A stretch of 64,000 bases of DNA from Formicarius rufipectus (Eukaryota; Chordata; Aves; Passeriformes; Formicariidae). Position 1 is the stretch's first letter, and the number at the start of each line of letters is the position of its first letter. Positions 38,301-50,560 of the stretch are shown here, one piece after another. The translations under genes and the position numbers were made by a program. Below the pieces are notes generated by a model that saw nothing but the letters and a program-made list of their open reading frames with translations, was not told the DNA's origin and made no database searches. The stretch spans positions 2,017,616 through 2,081,615 of the forward strand of contig VXAU01001757.1 in NCBI GenBank assembly GCA_013399695.1. Reading direction: 5' to 3'.

Positions 38301-39094
38301 CAAGGCGGTTTTGATTTGTGTGTGATGGTGACTTTTGAAAACTGTTTTCTGTGTGCGGATTTTTTGAAAATAAATAGAAAAACTGTGTGAAAAGGCTTTG
38401 AAATAGTCAGAATTTCAGCTTTCAAACTATTTGTAGAATGTCTTTCCCTGTTATTTATTTTCCAGGCAAGCTATAAAGGGATCAAGATTGGAATGTTTGT
38501 TTGTTTGTATTTTAGATGGGAGTGAAGGTGATGAGTGTCTGTCTGAAAACCTTACCCAGCTGAGCTGCCACACACTCAGCATCAGAAATGTGAGAAGTTT
38601 CCTTGCTGGAAGTTGTCCCCTCCCTCCTCCTGCAAAGGAAGGAAGGAAGGTGTTTACAATTAACTAAAACCTTTGATTTCCTCAGGTTTGCTTTTTTTTT
38701 CAGAGTGAGGTAAAAAAGCCTCCATTTTACACTGAGCCTAAATTCATGAATTTTAGATTCAAAATGTTTTAATTTCTGCTTTAGAAAACAAAACCAACCC
38801 CATAAAACTGATGATGAGGATGATTTTTCAACAGGACTTATTACAACTGAAATAAGTAATTAGTCTTCAAAATTACCAGGACTTTTCTTGTCTAAGTTAC
38901 AGTTTCATTATATTTGGGAAGACCTTTGTTTATAGAGAATGTTGCAAAGCTCTATCAATTTGCAGTCATTTCAAGCTTCCCAAGTTTGTGGTTTTACATG
39001 GACATCAATCTTGTGCTGCAAGAAAAGTTATTTGCTCCTGGCCAGGTGTCACATTTTGGTATTGATTTAGGAAGCACTTGCATAAATTGATAGT

Positions 39095-39240
39095 TTTGTC
39101 GTTGTTGTTGTTGTTGTGTTGTTTGGGTTTTTTTGTTTTGGTTTTGTTTTCTTTTTTTTTGTTTTGTTTTTGTTTGTTTTGGTTTTTATCATTATTATTT
39201 TGTTTAGTTTTTGCTTGGTTTTGTTTTGTTTTGTTTTGTA
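39095..39240. repeat. GTT/GTTTT-rich low-complexity tract
   Basis: About 145 bp of the + strand are G and T only, apart from a few interruptions. The tract begins with (GTT)n and passes into (GTTTT)n-like units, including four near-perfect gtttt repeats around 39220-39238. The opposite strand reads as a lysine/asparagine-rich open frame, which is an artefact of the repeat. A CR1 fragment begins about 110 bp downstream. Confidence 0.92.
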
Positions 39241-39350
39241 ATACTCCCAGCAGCAAATAGTCTGTGTTTTGCAAAGGAAATGCAAGTTTATCTGCAGAGC
39301 CATGACTGTGCTTCCTCCTCCTGGAGCAGCTCAGAGCAGCTCAGAGTGTG

Positions 39351-39770
39351 GGGCTGGTGATGGGTCTAGAGCACAAATCTGATGAGAAAGAGCTGGGGGA
39401 GCTCAGCCTGGAGAAAAAGAGGCTCAGGGGGGACCTGCTTGCTCTCTCCAACTGCTTGAAGAGAGGTTGTAGCCAGGTGGGGATCAGCCTCTTCTCCCAA
39501 GTGACAAGCAATAGGACGGGAAGAAATGGCCTCAAGTTATACCAGGGGAGGTTTAGGTTGGATATTGGGGAAAATTTCTTCTCAGAAAGGGTTGTCAAGC
39601 CCTTGCACAGGCTGTCCAGGGCAATGGTGGAGTCACCACGCTGGGAGGGATTTAAAAAGCATATAGATGTGGCATCTGGGACATGGTCTAGTGGTGGCTG
39701 TGGCAGTGCTTGGAAGAATGGTAGGATTCAATGAACTGAGAGGTCTTTTCCAACCTAAATGAGTCTGTGG
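39351..39770 (+). mobile_element. CR1 LINE fragment, about 420 bp, plus orientation
   Basis: This copy is well preserved. It starts gggctggtgatgggtctaga and includes gctcagcctggagaaaaaga, caggggaggtttaggttgga, gtggagtcaccacgctggga and gtcttttccaacctaaatga. The last bases (gagtctgtgg) correspond to the terminal octamer region. No coding capacity remains. Together with the 16.8-kb copy it is the best anchor for identifying the CR1 subfamily. Confidence 0.94.
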
Positions 39771-41229
39771 TGTGTGTGGAGCTCTGGATATGACCCTTCC
39801 ATCACCCACCTGACCTTGGGGCCCTCCCCTCTCTGTAGCAGTTCCTAGCCAAGATGCTCTGCCAGCTCCAGTCACCTTCATCTTTCTGAATACTAATGAT
39901 GTGATTGTTTTATGTCTGGTTTGCTTCTGTTACTTTCAGGCTGGCTGTGTTCTAACTAGAAGTGGGGTTCATTAAGTAGGGATTTAATCAAGAGCTGGTG
40001 GTTTTGCTCTTCAGTCTTTGGGTGCAGAGGGAGTTGTCTGTAGCGGAGTCTCAAAACAGGCTTACGTGCTTCCCAAGCCTTGCTCCTTATTAGAGAGCTG
40101 CAAAAAATAAGGATGAAAACAAGATTGACGGGTTACTACATAGACATGTACACATAAATAGTAAACACTCCCAGAGGGTTCATGATGCTGCTCCGTAAAA
40201 GAAACCAGCCATTGTTATTATTGCTATTTAAAGTTATCTTTAAAAATTAACAGAAAAGCATAATTAGAAATAAAACCACGTGGCTCTAAGGTACTTGTCT
40301 GTGCTCAGTGTTTTGCTGCTTTCCAGTGGTGCTGGGGAGTTTACCTGGTGATTTACTGCTGCCATTGCCTGATTGAGATGTATCCTGCAGCCTTGGCGGG
40401 GCAACCCCTGCCTCGCTGTGTCTCCAGAGCAGCTGGATCCTGGATGTCTAATTTCCATTTGCTTGAACAGTAGCTTGGCAGCCTCCATTGGCTTCGAGTG
40501 TGGGGAAGCATCTGTGAATATGTTTATGGTGTATAAACACTATGAGTGGTGGAGACTTACATTTATGTGAAATTAGGGCTCGGATTTGTGTGGTGCTGAG
40601 ATCTGGGGACGCCTGAAAATGAGGTCACTCACTGAGATGCTTGACTTGAGGCTTTGCTTGTTTTATCCTTTCCAGGGATAATGTGGCTCAGGATGAGGGT
40701 GAGGAGGGCTCCTTCTTGCTCTGAGCATCAAGGTTCCCCTTCAAAAGGAGATTCAGAATTTGTATTCAAGCAGGTTCATGTAGGTTGGGAGTTTATTGTC
40801 CTACTTTTTTTTAATCTCTTGGCTTTCATCAACCTAAGACCTTATGTGGTACTTCTGAAAATATTGTCCTGGTCCTTTATTAAGTGGCCTAAGCCCTGAA
40901 ATTTCATGATGGTAGACCCTGGAGCTATAAACTTGCTATCCTTGGGTAATTTCTGAGAAGAATTTGAGTCTTCAGATAGTGTCACAGATTCTGTCAATGT
41001 TGGAAGTCCTCACACTTAGTGGAAGGGTGCCTGTAGGTTCCTGGGCTACCTGGTAGCTCCCTTTGCCCACTCCTCCTTGCGGGTTTCTTCTCCCCTGTTT
41101 TTGGAGGCTTTTACCCTGGTAAGTTTTGCAAAACACCACTTAATGGCAGAGGTTTTTTGGCTCCCCTCTGATCTGTGCAGCACTGCTATGGAGGCAGTCT
41201 TATAATCAATGTAATTGAAGATCAGAGTT

Positions 41230-41420
41230 AATGAGGACCTCTGTGCCTGCAAAATCCCCCAAGCGATGCTGGGCCTCAGATGTTAGATAAGGAAATGATT
41301 GGGCTGAACCGAAAATCTATTTGGCTAATTAGATGATGCATATTCCCAGATGCCGGTGGGGAAAATACATTTCACAAAATAAAGAAACTTAAGATTTTGT
41401 AAGAAAAGATTTTTTGGCAG
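41230..41420. promoter_or_regulatory. Candidate conserved noncoding element close to exon D (unverified)
   Basis: The core ggctaattagatgatgcata (about 41323-41342), followed by ttccc, combines a TAATTA homeodomain site with an octamer-like atgcatat. A GATA-like agataagg lies near 41285. The block is AT-rich and repeat-free about 500-700 bp upstream of exon D. The motifs are real in the sequence; a regulatory role is inference. Confidence 0.3.
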
Positions 41421-41928
41421 GAATTCACTTCTGACTCTCAGGTAGAAAAGGGTGGGGGAGTGTCTGGGATGAGACCATTCAGATGAGAAGTTGTGTCAGG
41501 TCAATTCACTCACCTTCAGCTAAAGAAGTGAAGAGGGAACAGCCCATGGTGCTGCTGCCCATCCATGCCCTGAGCATCCAGGTGCCTCCTGGACACTCCT
41601 TCCATGGGCTGGGTCACTGATGCTCTGATCTCCTGGATCAGAATAATTACGTTGCTCCACATTTCAGGAGAGACCTCAGAATCAGATCCCACTAGTGTAA
41701 GGGTAGGGAAGTGTCTGGGCAGAGGAGTTGGTGGACCATTTGCTGTGGCACATTTCTCTGGAGAGGAATGGTCAAATCAAGTTCTTTAGGTCCGGATGTT
41801 GATGAACTCATTATTATTTGCTGATCTTGACATCACAGCAGCTGCTGAAGACTAGAGTGTTCTGATACTGAACCAAAATGCATGTTTGTGTTTTCACACT
41901 CACCTGACACTTTTTTTCCCACCCCCAG

Positions 41929-42096
41929 GCAGCAGCTTCGTTGTGAGTGAGGGGAGCTACTTGGACATCTCCGACTGGCTTAATCCAGCCAAGCTGTCCC
42001 TCTACTATCAGATCAATGCCACGTCCCCCTGGGTGAGAGACCTCTGTGGACAGAGGACCACTGATGCCTGTGAACAGCTGTGTGACCAAGACACAG
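41929..42096 (+). CDS. ASTN2: ASTN2 exon D: extracellular segment and first half of EGF-like module
   Basis: This 168-bp exon has 55 full codons and is phase 1 at both ends. Its acceptor is a T run followed by cacccccag; its donor is acaggtaagg. The translation runs from SSFVVSEGSYLDISDWLNPA through LYYQINATSPW to ACEQLCDQDT. It lies just outside TM2. The NAT sequon in QINATSPW is on the extracellular side and is a plausible N-glycosylation site. Three cysteines (DLC, DAC, QLC) are the first three of an EGF-like module completed in exon E. The wording is nearly identical to mammalian ASTN2 and clearly different from ASTN1. Confidence 0.97.
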
Positions 42097-45000
42097 GTAA
42101 GGGGAGGCCAGGGAACAGTGAAGACCTTGGGAAGCTTGGAGATGGAAGGGAGAAGGTTTCTCTCTGGGAATTTTGATGCCCTCTTGGCTCACCTCTCCTT
42201 TAGCCTGGTGATAGGCATGGAGGATTGAGAGGTACTGGCAGGGTCACACAGAGGTGACCCCCATCAGGAAAATGTAAAGAAGATGGGCACAAAATAGGGA
42301 TTTGAAATGGTGGATCTACCAGTTCTTTGGTGTGGCAGCTCCTGGAATGTGGTGTTTATCTGCCTCTGAAGTTGTGCTGTTTTGCTGTGTGCTGTGCTGT
42401 GCCCTCCACAACAGCAAGCACTGGTCTTGCTCATCCTACCAGCCTTGGGTGGGATGCCTTCTTCATGGAGTGAAGACAAGTGGCCCTGTTGGTCCTGGCT
42501 TGCTCAGCATCTAAAGAGCACCCAAGCCTCTGTGTCCTTGTAGAGGTGCCATCCCAGATCAGCCCTGGCTCTCCGTGTGAGCCGCTCCCCTCATCTATTA
42601 GCAATGAGTTCCTTCAGTTCATGTTTGTGTATGAGGTTCATGACTGCAGTTAAGGGTGTTGGTGTCTGGTTCTGTTAGGGGTTTGATAGGATGGATCACA
42701 GTGAAGAAGGCTTCTCCTCACCCTTCTGCTGCCACAGACCGTCATTAATACACAGAATTAGAAGTCTCTAGAGTCATGAATGCCCCATGGGGTGGCAGGG
42801 GTGACCCTGTTCTCATCCCTCCCTGCTCAGCTGAGATGCAGATATGGAACTTGGTCTCTTAAACTCGTTTTCCTGGTCAATACAATGTTCTCCTCTTAGT
42901 ATTCCTGTTTCTCAAGGCTTGCCTGCCCAGAGGCCATGACAGGCATGGGTGCAGCAGAGCGATGACACTGGAGAATTCCCTGTGTCGACAGCTCTGGGTG
43001 TCACTTAGAGTCCTAAGGAGGGCTGGGAAGTGACAGCAGCCACCCTGGCAGATGGAGATGGTGCAGGAGGAGGCTGTTCTCATCCAGATGTCACAGAGCA
43101 GAAGGATTGTTTCAGGCCCTGGCAAAACGCAGCCACCTCAGCGGGAGGGGGAAGATGCATTCAGCTGTCCCCCGGTTCAGAGCAGGAGAGAAAAACTCTG
43201 CCTCCAGCAGAAACCACAGGGACACCGTCTGGAGCTCCCCAGTTGGAAGAGCCCCGTGGCTGCCCTCGCCAGCCCCATGCCCTCCTCGGCACCGAGCAGG
43301 GCTGGTTTAATCCTCACGTGGCCTCGGCTGCTCCCCCTGTGCTGGCCTGGCTGCTGCTCCCGCTGCGTGCCCAGCTCCCCAAGCAGCTTGTCGCTCTTGC
43401 TGGATGCCCCGTGTTGAGCAGGATGTGTCAGATCCTGTTTGCAGGGAAGGGAGCGATGCTCCTTAGCCTGGGAGTCGCTCTGCTCCAGCGCTGTCCTGGA
43501 TCTGCAGCTCAGCAGCTGCTCCGCAGCTCTCATCCCTGGTACCCGTCCTCCTGTGGTGAGGGCAGAGCAGCCTTGAGCTCAGCCTTCAGGTCCCTCAACT
43601 GAAATCTGTTGATGGGGCTTTTTCCCCCACCTCTTGCCAGTCTGGGAGTTTGCACATGGATAATACGGAGTCTCCTCTCTATGCCGGTTGGATCCACATG
43701 GATTGTGCAGGACTGGCCAATGGGGCTGCTGATCTTCATCGCCTGAATCTAAGACTCCCTGAAGATGTCCACACTTCACAAGACTTGAGCAACCACCCAC
43801 TTAATTAGGCCTTTGGAAATACCTGCCTGACACCCTACCCCAGGACGTAGCCCCAGGCACCACCTGAGTTCATCTCTGCTGACCAGACTTTAACTGGTGA
43901 GGAGTTTCCACACCAAGCTGGGGGCCGACTGTAACCCCGTGATACACTGCGTGTGCTTGTAGATTTATTTTTATTGATGTCATTCTATTTTTAAGGGTGA
44001 TTTATTTTTATCACCATGTGAGAGGCAGCCCCGGTGGTTTTACTGTGGGACATAAATGCTGCCTGGATTTCAAGCTTTTTGGGTCAGGGGTTTTATGCTC
44101 TCTGTAGGCATCCCAAGTGGTGGGTGCTGGGGATTCCCCTGTCCTGTGCCTTCTTGGTATGGGCAGACCATCCATGAGAAGGATGGGCTGAGGTTTGTCC
44201 TGTCTAGAGGATGCAAGCCTTCCCTGTGATGAGCAGCAGAGCCAGTGTTGAGGTCCTCCAGCACATTTATAGCTTATCTGACTTCAGCCTTACCCTTGGA
44301 ACCACTCTCCATGACTCTGTGGATCTGTCCTGGTCCAAAAGCTTTGGTGCTCCAAGGTGTAAACAGACCTCTGTGGGCAGGACTTGTCTTTGGTGGAAGT
44401 GCCGTGGACTTCTGGAACACATTCAAACAGAGATCTTCAGATCACATATGCTCTCTCTGGTGAGACTGAAGCTCTTGCCTTTCCCAGCACTGAACATCTC
44501 TTTTGGATTGGATTTTAGATGGGATCTGTCCATACAATGTTCTGGCTCCTGACACCAAGTACTCCTTCAGTGTGAAGAATAAGCCCCAGTGAAAACAGAG
44601 GCTCTGAAACACTAAAAAAATACCAAAATCCATTTTTCTTGCCTGACCTTAATTTGCCTTCCCTCACATTTCTGTTTAGTGACTCACTCTTTAATTAAAT
44701 GATTGCTGCCCCCCTGACAAATTTCAAACCTGCATTGCAAAGCTCCAGCTCACCACAGCATTTCAGAGGGAGCACCAACATCTGCACGTGAGCAAAATGC
44801 TATCTTCTTTGTCCCTTTTGCCTTGGAAGCAGCCAAGCTGGTTGGTCTGACCTGACTGCAAATACAGAAACAAATGGATGCTGCTGGGGGACTCCTCCCT
44901 GCAGATGTGATGGTGTGGCCATGCCCCAGCCACTGTGTTGTATGGGACAGGTACCTCTTGGGGTCAGGATGTGCTCCTTGCCTAGAGAGGTTCAACCAAA

Positions 45001-47089
45001 ATGCCCCATCCTCTTAGCAGGTGCTGCCTCTGCTGCTTGAGACAAGACCAGGGAAGGTCTGTTGTCTTCTGGGATTTTCTGTTTACACTCTCCATGTTTT
45101 GGACAGATGTGGGGAGCGTTGCCTGTGCCTTGGACCTCGCACGGGGATACCTCTGGGTAAAATCCACAAGTGCTTCTTCTCTGTCCTCGCTTACCAGCAC
45201 TGGGAGAGTTGATAAGAGCATCTCTTTCCATCAGCATATGCAAATTCTGATTTGTGAGCACAATTACCTGCTTTGTATGCACAAAACTGATTCACTTGCA
45301 CATTCTATGGGCATCGCTGAAGAGACCTGCTGGAGAATCAGTCCCTCAGGGCCAAATGCTGGAAGAAACAGCCTCTGATTTTGTGCTGTCAGGCTTGCTG
45401 GAGCAGTGGCATAAATGAGATGGATAGCTACCTTGATTAGCAGGTGCAAATGTGTTGGATTTTTTTTCCCCATCTACAAATCAGGCACTTCATAAAAATT
45501 TCTCTTTGCATCCACCCAAAGCAATAGGCTCAGATGAAATGTGGTAGTGAAGGGCCTTTACTGGGAATTAGCAGGAGGAGGGGAAAAAAAAAGGTTTTCA
45601 TCATCTAACAAATGGGCCAGTTTGTCACCAGAGCCACAGATGGTGCTCCTGTCTGGGTAGGACAGGGGTGTTGTGGGCAGGAGACAGATGAAAGTAATTT
45701 TTAAACAGAGCCATTTTTTTAAGGCAACCTTTTAAGTGGATTTAGGGGTTGCAGAGCTGAGCATGTAAATCAGGAGATGACCAGCCTTGTCAAGGGTGTA
45801 TTTGTGTTTATGAAAACAGCCATTTCCTCCTATAGTTCAGTTTAATATCATGCAGGTTTTGTGCACATCAAGTAATATTTGTTTGTTCTTGTGCACTTCT
45901 GCTATTTTCGCTGTTGGAGGATCCCAGTGCCTTTATTGACTTAGACTTTTATAAGATGAGGTTCTGTCTCTCTAAGGTATGGAGTTTAATAACTTGGTCA
46001 AAACACATGTAATATACTATTTCTTTTCCTGTGGTGGCACAGCTTGCCTCGTGCTCCAAGCAGGGCAGGAGGCAGTTAACTCCCCAGCTAATTTAGCTTC
46101 AGGCTGAAGTGTTATACATAAACAGCAATCAAAACTCGTGCCTGTGAGGGGCCATGTTAAGGTTATCTGTGCTGTCTTTACACTCTCATTTTCTGCCATT
46201 AGAGTGTTTAATCCTGCAGCTGCTAATGTTCTTGTAATGGCATTTCTGTGCTTGTCTAGAGAGCACGGGGAGGAGGGAAGAGGAATGAGTTTTGTTGTAT
46301 GGAACCACTCCTGAGCCATCTCTCTGACTGCGCCCATCCCACTGGTGCTGCAGAGGATTCTCACCCTGCCATGGTCAGCTGTGGGGCAGTGCCCAGCCCA
46401 GGAGATGACAGCCATGGCACAGCACACCACCCTTGGGACCTCTCACTGCTTCCTTGGAGCAGCTGTGCTCAATGTGCCCGTGTTCCTTGGCAGTGAGGTG
46501 TAGAAGCTGAGCAGGTGATAATGAGAATTAAATCCATGCAGAGCCTAAACTCAGGCACAATCCTTAGAGGTTAAGCTTATGTTTAAGTACTGTGATGGGT
46601 CTGGGTGAAAATGGTGACTTGAAGGAGAGGGATAGGAGGGATAACTGCCAAATTAACTCCAGGTTTTCCCTCCATGCTCCAAGCCATGTTGGCTGGGCAG
46701 GAGCCACCTTCCCTGTTTTGTGTGTCCCTTGGGCGAGGGGTATGTGTGTCCAGAGAGGAGGGGACCCAAAAAGCTGGAGCTGGACTGTGTATCACTTTGG
46801 GTGGAGAGGCAGCCATGAGGCAGATGTAAGTGTGTAAATGCAATGCTCATACAGGTAAAAAGGCGCATATTTTTAACCCCCTCAGGCTTTGGGAACAGGT
46901 TACCCCTCCAGCTGGGGTCTGGATTTGTCTGACTTGCAGCTGGGACATGACCCGGGCACAGCAAGGCATCCCCTCAGGACAAGGGTGAGCACCAGGGATG
47001 GGGGTGCTGCTGTAGAGGGGAGAATCACAGACATCAGCAGTGCCAGGAGAAGGCTGATGAGCCACAGCTTTGCTCCACCGCTGCCAAAG

Positions 47090-47290
47090 CTCCTCTAGCT
47101 CCTTAAATAAAAATGCCAATGACAGCAAAGAGCAGCTTCCCCGGGAGCACAGGGACTCCGGGAGCCTCCCCTTCATGCTGTGCTCTGGGCGAGTGGATTA
47201 GGGGGATCTTGCAGCATTATCACCACGGATCGGCTCCCGCCCTAATGACTTTAACAGGATTACCCAGCACGCTGGCACTTCGTCCCTCAG
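47090..47290. promoter_or_regulatory. Candidate conserved noncoding element (unverified)
   Basis: The block contains cttaaataaaaatgccaatg near 47102-47121, followed by a CpG-bearing stretch (ccgggagc, cacggatcggctcccgccct) and aatgactttaacaggattac. It has no repeat similarity and no convincing open frame. The assignment rests on composition only. Confidence 0.2.
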
Positions 47291-48299
47291 CCCTGCTCTG
47301 CTGCTCCTGGGCAGAGCTTGGGGACAGGCAGGGAGGGTCTGGCTGCAGCGTGAGACCCCTGTTCCTCCTTTCAGTAGAACAGCAGCACAGTGTGGTGAGC
47401 AAAATGGAATAACAGCTCAGCAACTTCCAGCTTAGATATAAACAAAAGAGAACTAAAGCCTGCAGCTGTGCTGGTCAAGATGCCACAGGAGCTGGAGGGC
47501 TGTTGTCCCCCACTTAGCTGGCTTTGTGCTGTGCTTGTGCCACTGGAGGTGGTGAGCTCGGATGTGGCTTGTGTTAGATTTGTTTCCTTCAGCGTGGGCC
47601 AACCCTGAGCCAAAATCCATGGATGCTAACGCTGTCTGCAGCCTGTTCCTGCCCTTCTTGCGCTCCAGCACTGAAGCCAGCGTGGAGCATGGGCACATGA
47701 GAAACCCTTTGCCCAGACAGGCAGAGGCAGCTCGCACCTGCATGAGGAAACCAGGTCGATTGTGTCCCTAATTGGCCCTGTTCCTCCAGGTGAGGCTCCA
47801 GATCCTTCTCCCCTTCCCAGCTGGGGGCAGGAGGGATGCCTGCAAAGTCAAGGGTCCCAAGTGAGCTGGAGCTGCAGACACATTTCTCCAGGAGCCGTGT
47901 GCTCCCCTCTCCTGCCCACCCAGCCTTGCTCTGTGGGGCTTTGTGTGGCGTGTTGGGTTGAGCTGTCGGTCATCTCCCCCACCACCTCCCATGGGAAGGA
48001 AGGCACAGAGAAGGAAGGCTGCAGGTGAGATGTGCCTGTGGTGTTTGGGGATGTGTCCTGCTGCTTCAAACAACAGTCCACTCTCCCTAAGCAGGATCTG
48101 GCACGGAGGCTCCGTGTCACCTGTAATTAGTCATGGCAGCACAGCCTGTGATGAGATGTTATGTAAGTGTGGAGAGGGGAGTAGGGGAGGGTGGAGAGAA
48201 ATGCTGTGAGAGCTTCCCAGGGCCTCAGCTCTCTCCTTGTATGTGTCATAGGAACGTATCTGTATGTTTGAGATATATCATAAGTATCTGAAGAGAGAG

Positions 48300-48577
48300 T
48301 GTCAGAGGATGGAACCAGGCTCTGGCTGGTGGCGCTGAGCAATAGAATGAGAGGCAATGGGCAGAAACTGATGCACATGAAGTTCTACCTAAATATGAGG
48401 AAAAACTTTACTCTGCAGGAGACCAAGCACTGAACAGGCTGCCCAGAGAAGGTGTGGATTTTCCCCTCACTGGAGATATTCCAGAACCACTTGGACACAA
48501 TCTTGTGTTGTGAGCTTGAGCAGGGAGGTTGGACCAGTCAGTGGTCCCTTCCAAACTGAACCATTCTGTGATTCTTT
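48300..48577 (+). mobile_element. CR1 LINE 3' fragment, plus orientation
   Basis: Recognisable blocks are gtcagaggatggaaccaggc, gcaatagaatgagaggcaat, gaacaggctgcccagagaag and gtcccttccaaactgaacca, followed by ttctgtgattctttgaatga. The 3' end is intact, and the piece is about 280 bp long. Confidence 0.92.
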
Positions 48578-49751
48578 GAATGATGTGTTTTCAGAGCCTC
48601 TTGCTAGAATTATGGTGCTTCATTTCCTGCTTTATGCAGAGGCTTTCCTTCCCCTCCCAGCATTTTGTTTAATTACACATTGGAAATACATAATTACATA
48701 CTGGAAATACAACATTGGACCTCCGGAGCAGGATCTGCCCTCACTCAAACTGAGTGAAGAGCAATCTTTCTTTTGCTACAACAGCTGAAAATTTGCAGTG
48801 GATTATCCACCCCTCTTTGGGGCTTATGAATCCAAAGGCAGAGGAAGGACAATACAGGCCTGTGTTTTCACCTTGGGCAGGGTGTGGGGTGGTGGTTGTG
48901 GAAATAGGATGCTTGTCATGACGGTTGGTAGATCCTGATTCATTTGTGCTGCGCAGAGGCGTGTGCAGGACCTGTGGAAATTGCATCCAGCTTCAGGTGC
49001 AGTTATTTGTCAAACTTGGTTACTTTGGTTGACTTTGGCTTTAAGCTCAGCTTGAATCCTAACTTAGCTGCAGCAATGTGGAGGGGATAACTGTGTCTGT
49101 CTCAGGAGCACACAGGATTTAGTGTCTCTGAACAGAGGCACTGCTGTTTGGGCTTTTGACTGTTTGGTTTATTTTAGCAGCATGTTTAAAAACTCACCCT
49201 AAAAGAGGGGTTAGAGGTACAGGAACACCTGGTCCTGCAACTGGGCACTGCATCTGATGTTTCTCATTCCATGGGGACTAGCCAGGCTCAGCATCACACC
49301 CAGGGGAGAGCGGGGACTGACTGAAAATAGCATAGTTCAGGGCGTCAAAGAAGGAGGCTGGATGCTGATGGGGAGAGAGCAAAAGCTCCTGAGAATGTGT
49401 AAGACCACAGCAGGTTCTGCTGAGGATTTTTGGAAGCCTTGCTACTTGTCTGTTCCTGGCTCTAGATACAGGAATAGATCCCAAACCATCTATCCTGAGG
49501 AGATGGAGTCCCCACTCTTCTGGCAGCCTGCAATGCTCAGCCAATCCCATGCTTGGAGCCTTCCTGTCCAATTTCTAGAACTCTGCCAAAGGGGTATAGA
49601 TCTCCCTGGAAAACCTGTGGAAATCTGGTCACAAGTGGCCCCAGAGAGGGGCAGGTATCTGTGCCATGGGTGTCTTTCCCCGGAGTCCTCCCTCTCTCCT
49701 CCCCTGAGTCTCCTGCCCAGCCAGTGCCACCACTTGCCCTCTCACTTACTG

Positions 49752-49788
49752 AAATAAACCTCCCAATAAACCTCCCAATAAAGCTTCG
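49752..49788. repeat. 12-bp tandem repeat aataaacctccc, about 2.5 units
   Basis: The unit aataaacctccc is repeated directly twice and then starts again as aataaagc. On the opposite strand it encodes the repeated LLGG near the end of the 300-codon antisense open frame. This argues that part of that frame is just simple repeat. Confidence 0.85.
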
Positions 49789-50079
49789 AGCACCGGCTGT
49801 GGCTGCTGAAACTCCAGGATTGGAGTCGATAAAATCAATATTTCTGCAGGTTGATAGAGTTTCTCCTTCCGACGCCAAACTGGCAGAGCAGTAAACAAGC
49901 CAGCAGATAAAATAAACGCTCCTGCACCAGGGGGAAGGGGTTCAGCACCAGCAGCCCCAGCCATCAGTACAGAGGGCAGGCGTTTGGGCCACTGGATGCC
50001 GACCTCTGTAGGTGGATTTTCCTTACTTGCTCTAATTTCTGTGGCAGGAGCCGAGCGTGAGCCTGTGCCCCAAGACTCC

Positions 50080-50560
50080 CAGCTCTGCTTCGCAAGCACT
50101 TTGAGATGTCTCTCATTTGCAGAGCACATATTTGTTATGTAATAAGCACCAGGAATTAATGATCCACAGCACGGCTGGGGAAACTTGCACACTAAGCACC
50201 CAAAGAAAAAAATAACTTTTCTTTTTTTAAAATCACTGATGGAGCCATTAGGCAGGCCCTGTGTTTTCTTGCACCGAGACCACCCCAGCCCCCAAGGCAC
50301 AGCTGAGCCTGAGCTGGGGCCAGCGCCACCGCGTCTCTCCCAACTCTTTCCCGTTGGAGCAGCAATGTTCCTGCCGCTCCCGTTATGAATCATGAGGTTA
50401 GCAGCTTTTGACAGATCATAAATCAGTGCTTCCAAGTCGCTAGGACAAATCCCAGGACATTTAATCTTTAATATTAGACGCGTTTGAGGCAGTGAATATT
50501 TCATGAAGGTGCTGTTGCATTTTAGCACATCATTAGCCGTCTCTTTCCCCGCTCCCTTTT
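50080..50560. promoter_or_regulatory. Candidate conserved noncoding element (unverified)
   Basis: Two AT-rich cores flank a GC-rich middle. The first holds gtaataagcaccaggaatta near 50139-50158. The second holds ttgacagatcataaatcagt, a MEIS/PBX-like TGACAG word, near 50409-50428, and then tttaatctttaatattagac. CpGs are frequent (gacgcgtt, gccaccgcg). The whole block lies inside the antisense 300-codon open frame. Either unusual constraint or chance could explain it. Confidence 0.3.

Larger units (their letters stand above)
29075..41928 (+). other. ASTN2: ASTN2 intron C-D
   Basis: This 12,854-bp intron holds CR1 fragments at about 30273-30390, 33900-34113, 35108-35384 and 39351-39770, all in + orientation. 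It also holds a 40-bp minisatellite at 33048-33190, a GTTT-rich tract at 39095-39240, a poly-G run near 29770 and a candidate element at 41230-41420. It ends with tttttttcccacccccag before exon D. No other exon is recognised; a 210-codon antisense frame at 31486-32118 is unconvincing. Confidence 0.85.

Noticed and set aside
39005..39303. Lys/Asn/Thr-rich antisense open frames
   Set aside because: They are the direct translation of the GTT/GTTTT low-complexity tract.
43030..43602. 190-codon + strand open frame
   Set aside because: GC-rich region with few stops in any frame; three overlapping frames look equally good and none resembles a protein family.
49735..49790. Repeated aataaa words as poly(A) signals
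   Set aside because: They belong to a 12-bp tandem repeat inside an intron, and no upstream terminal exon is seen.
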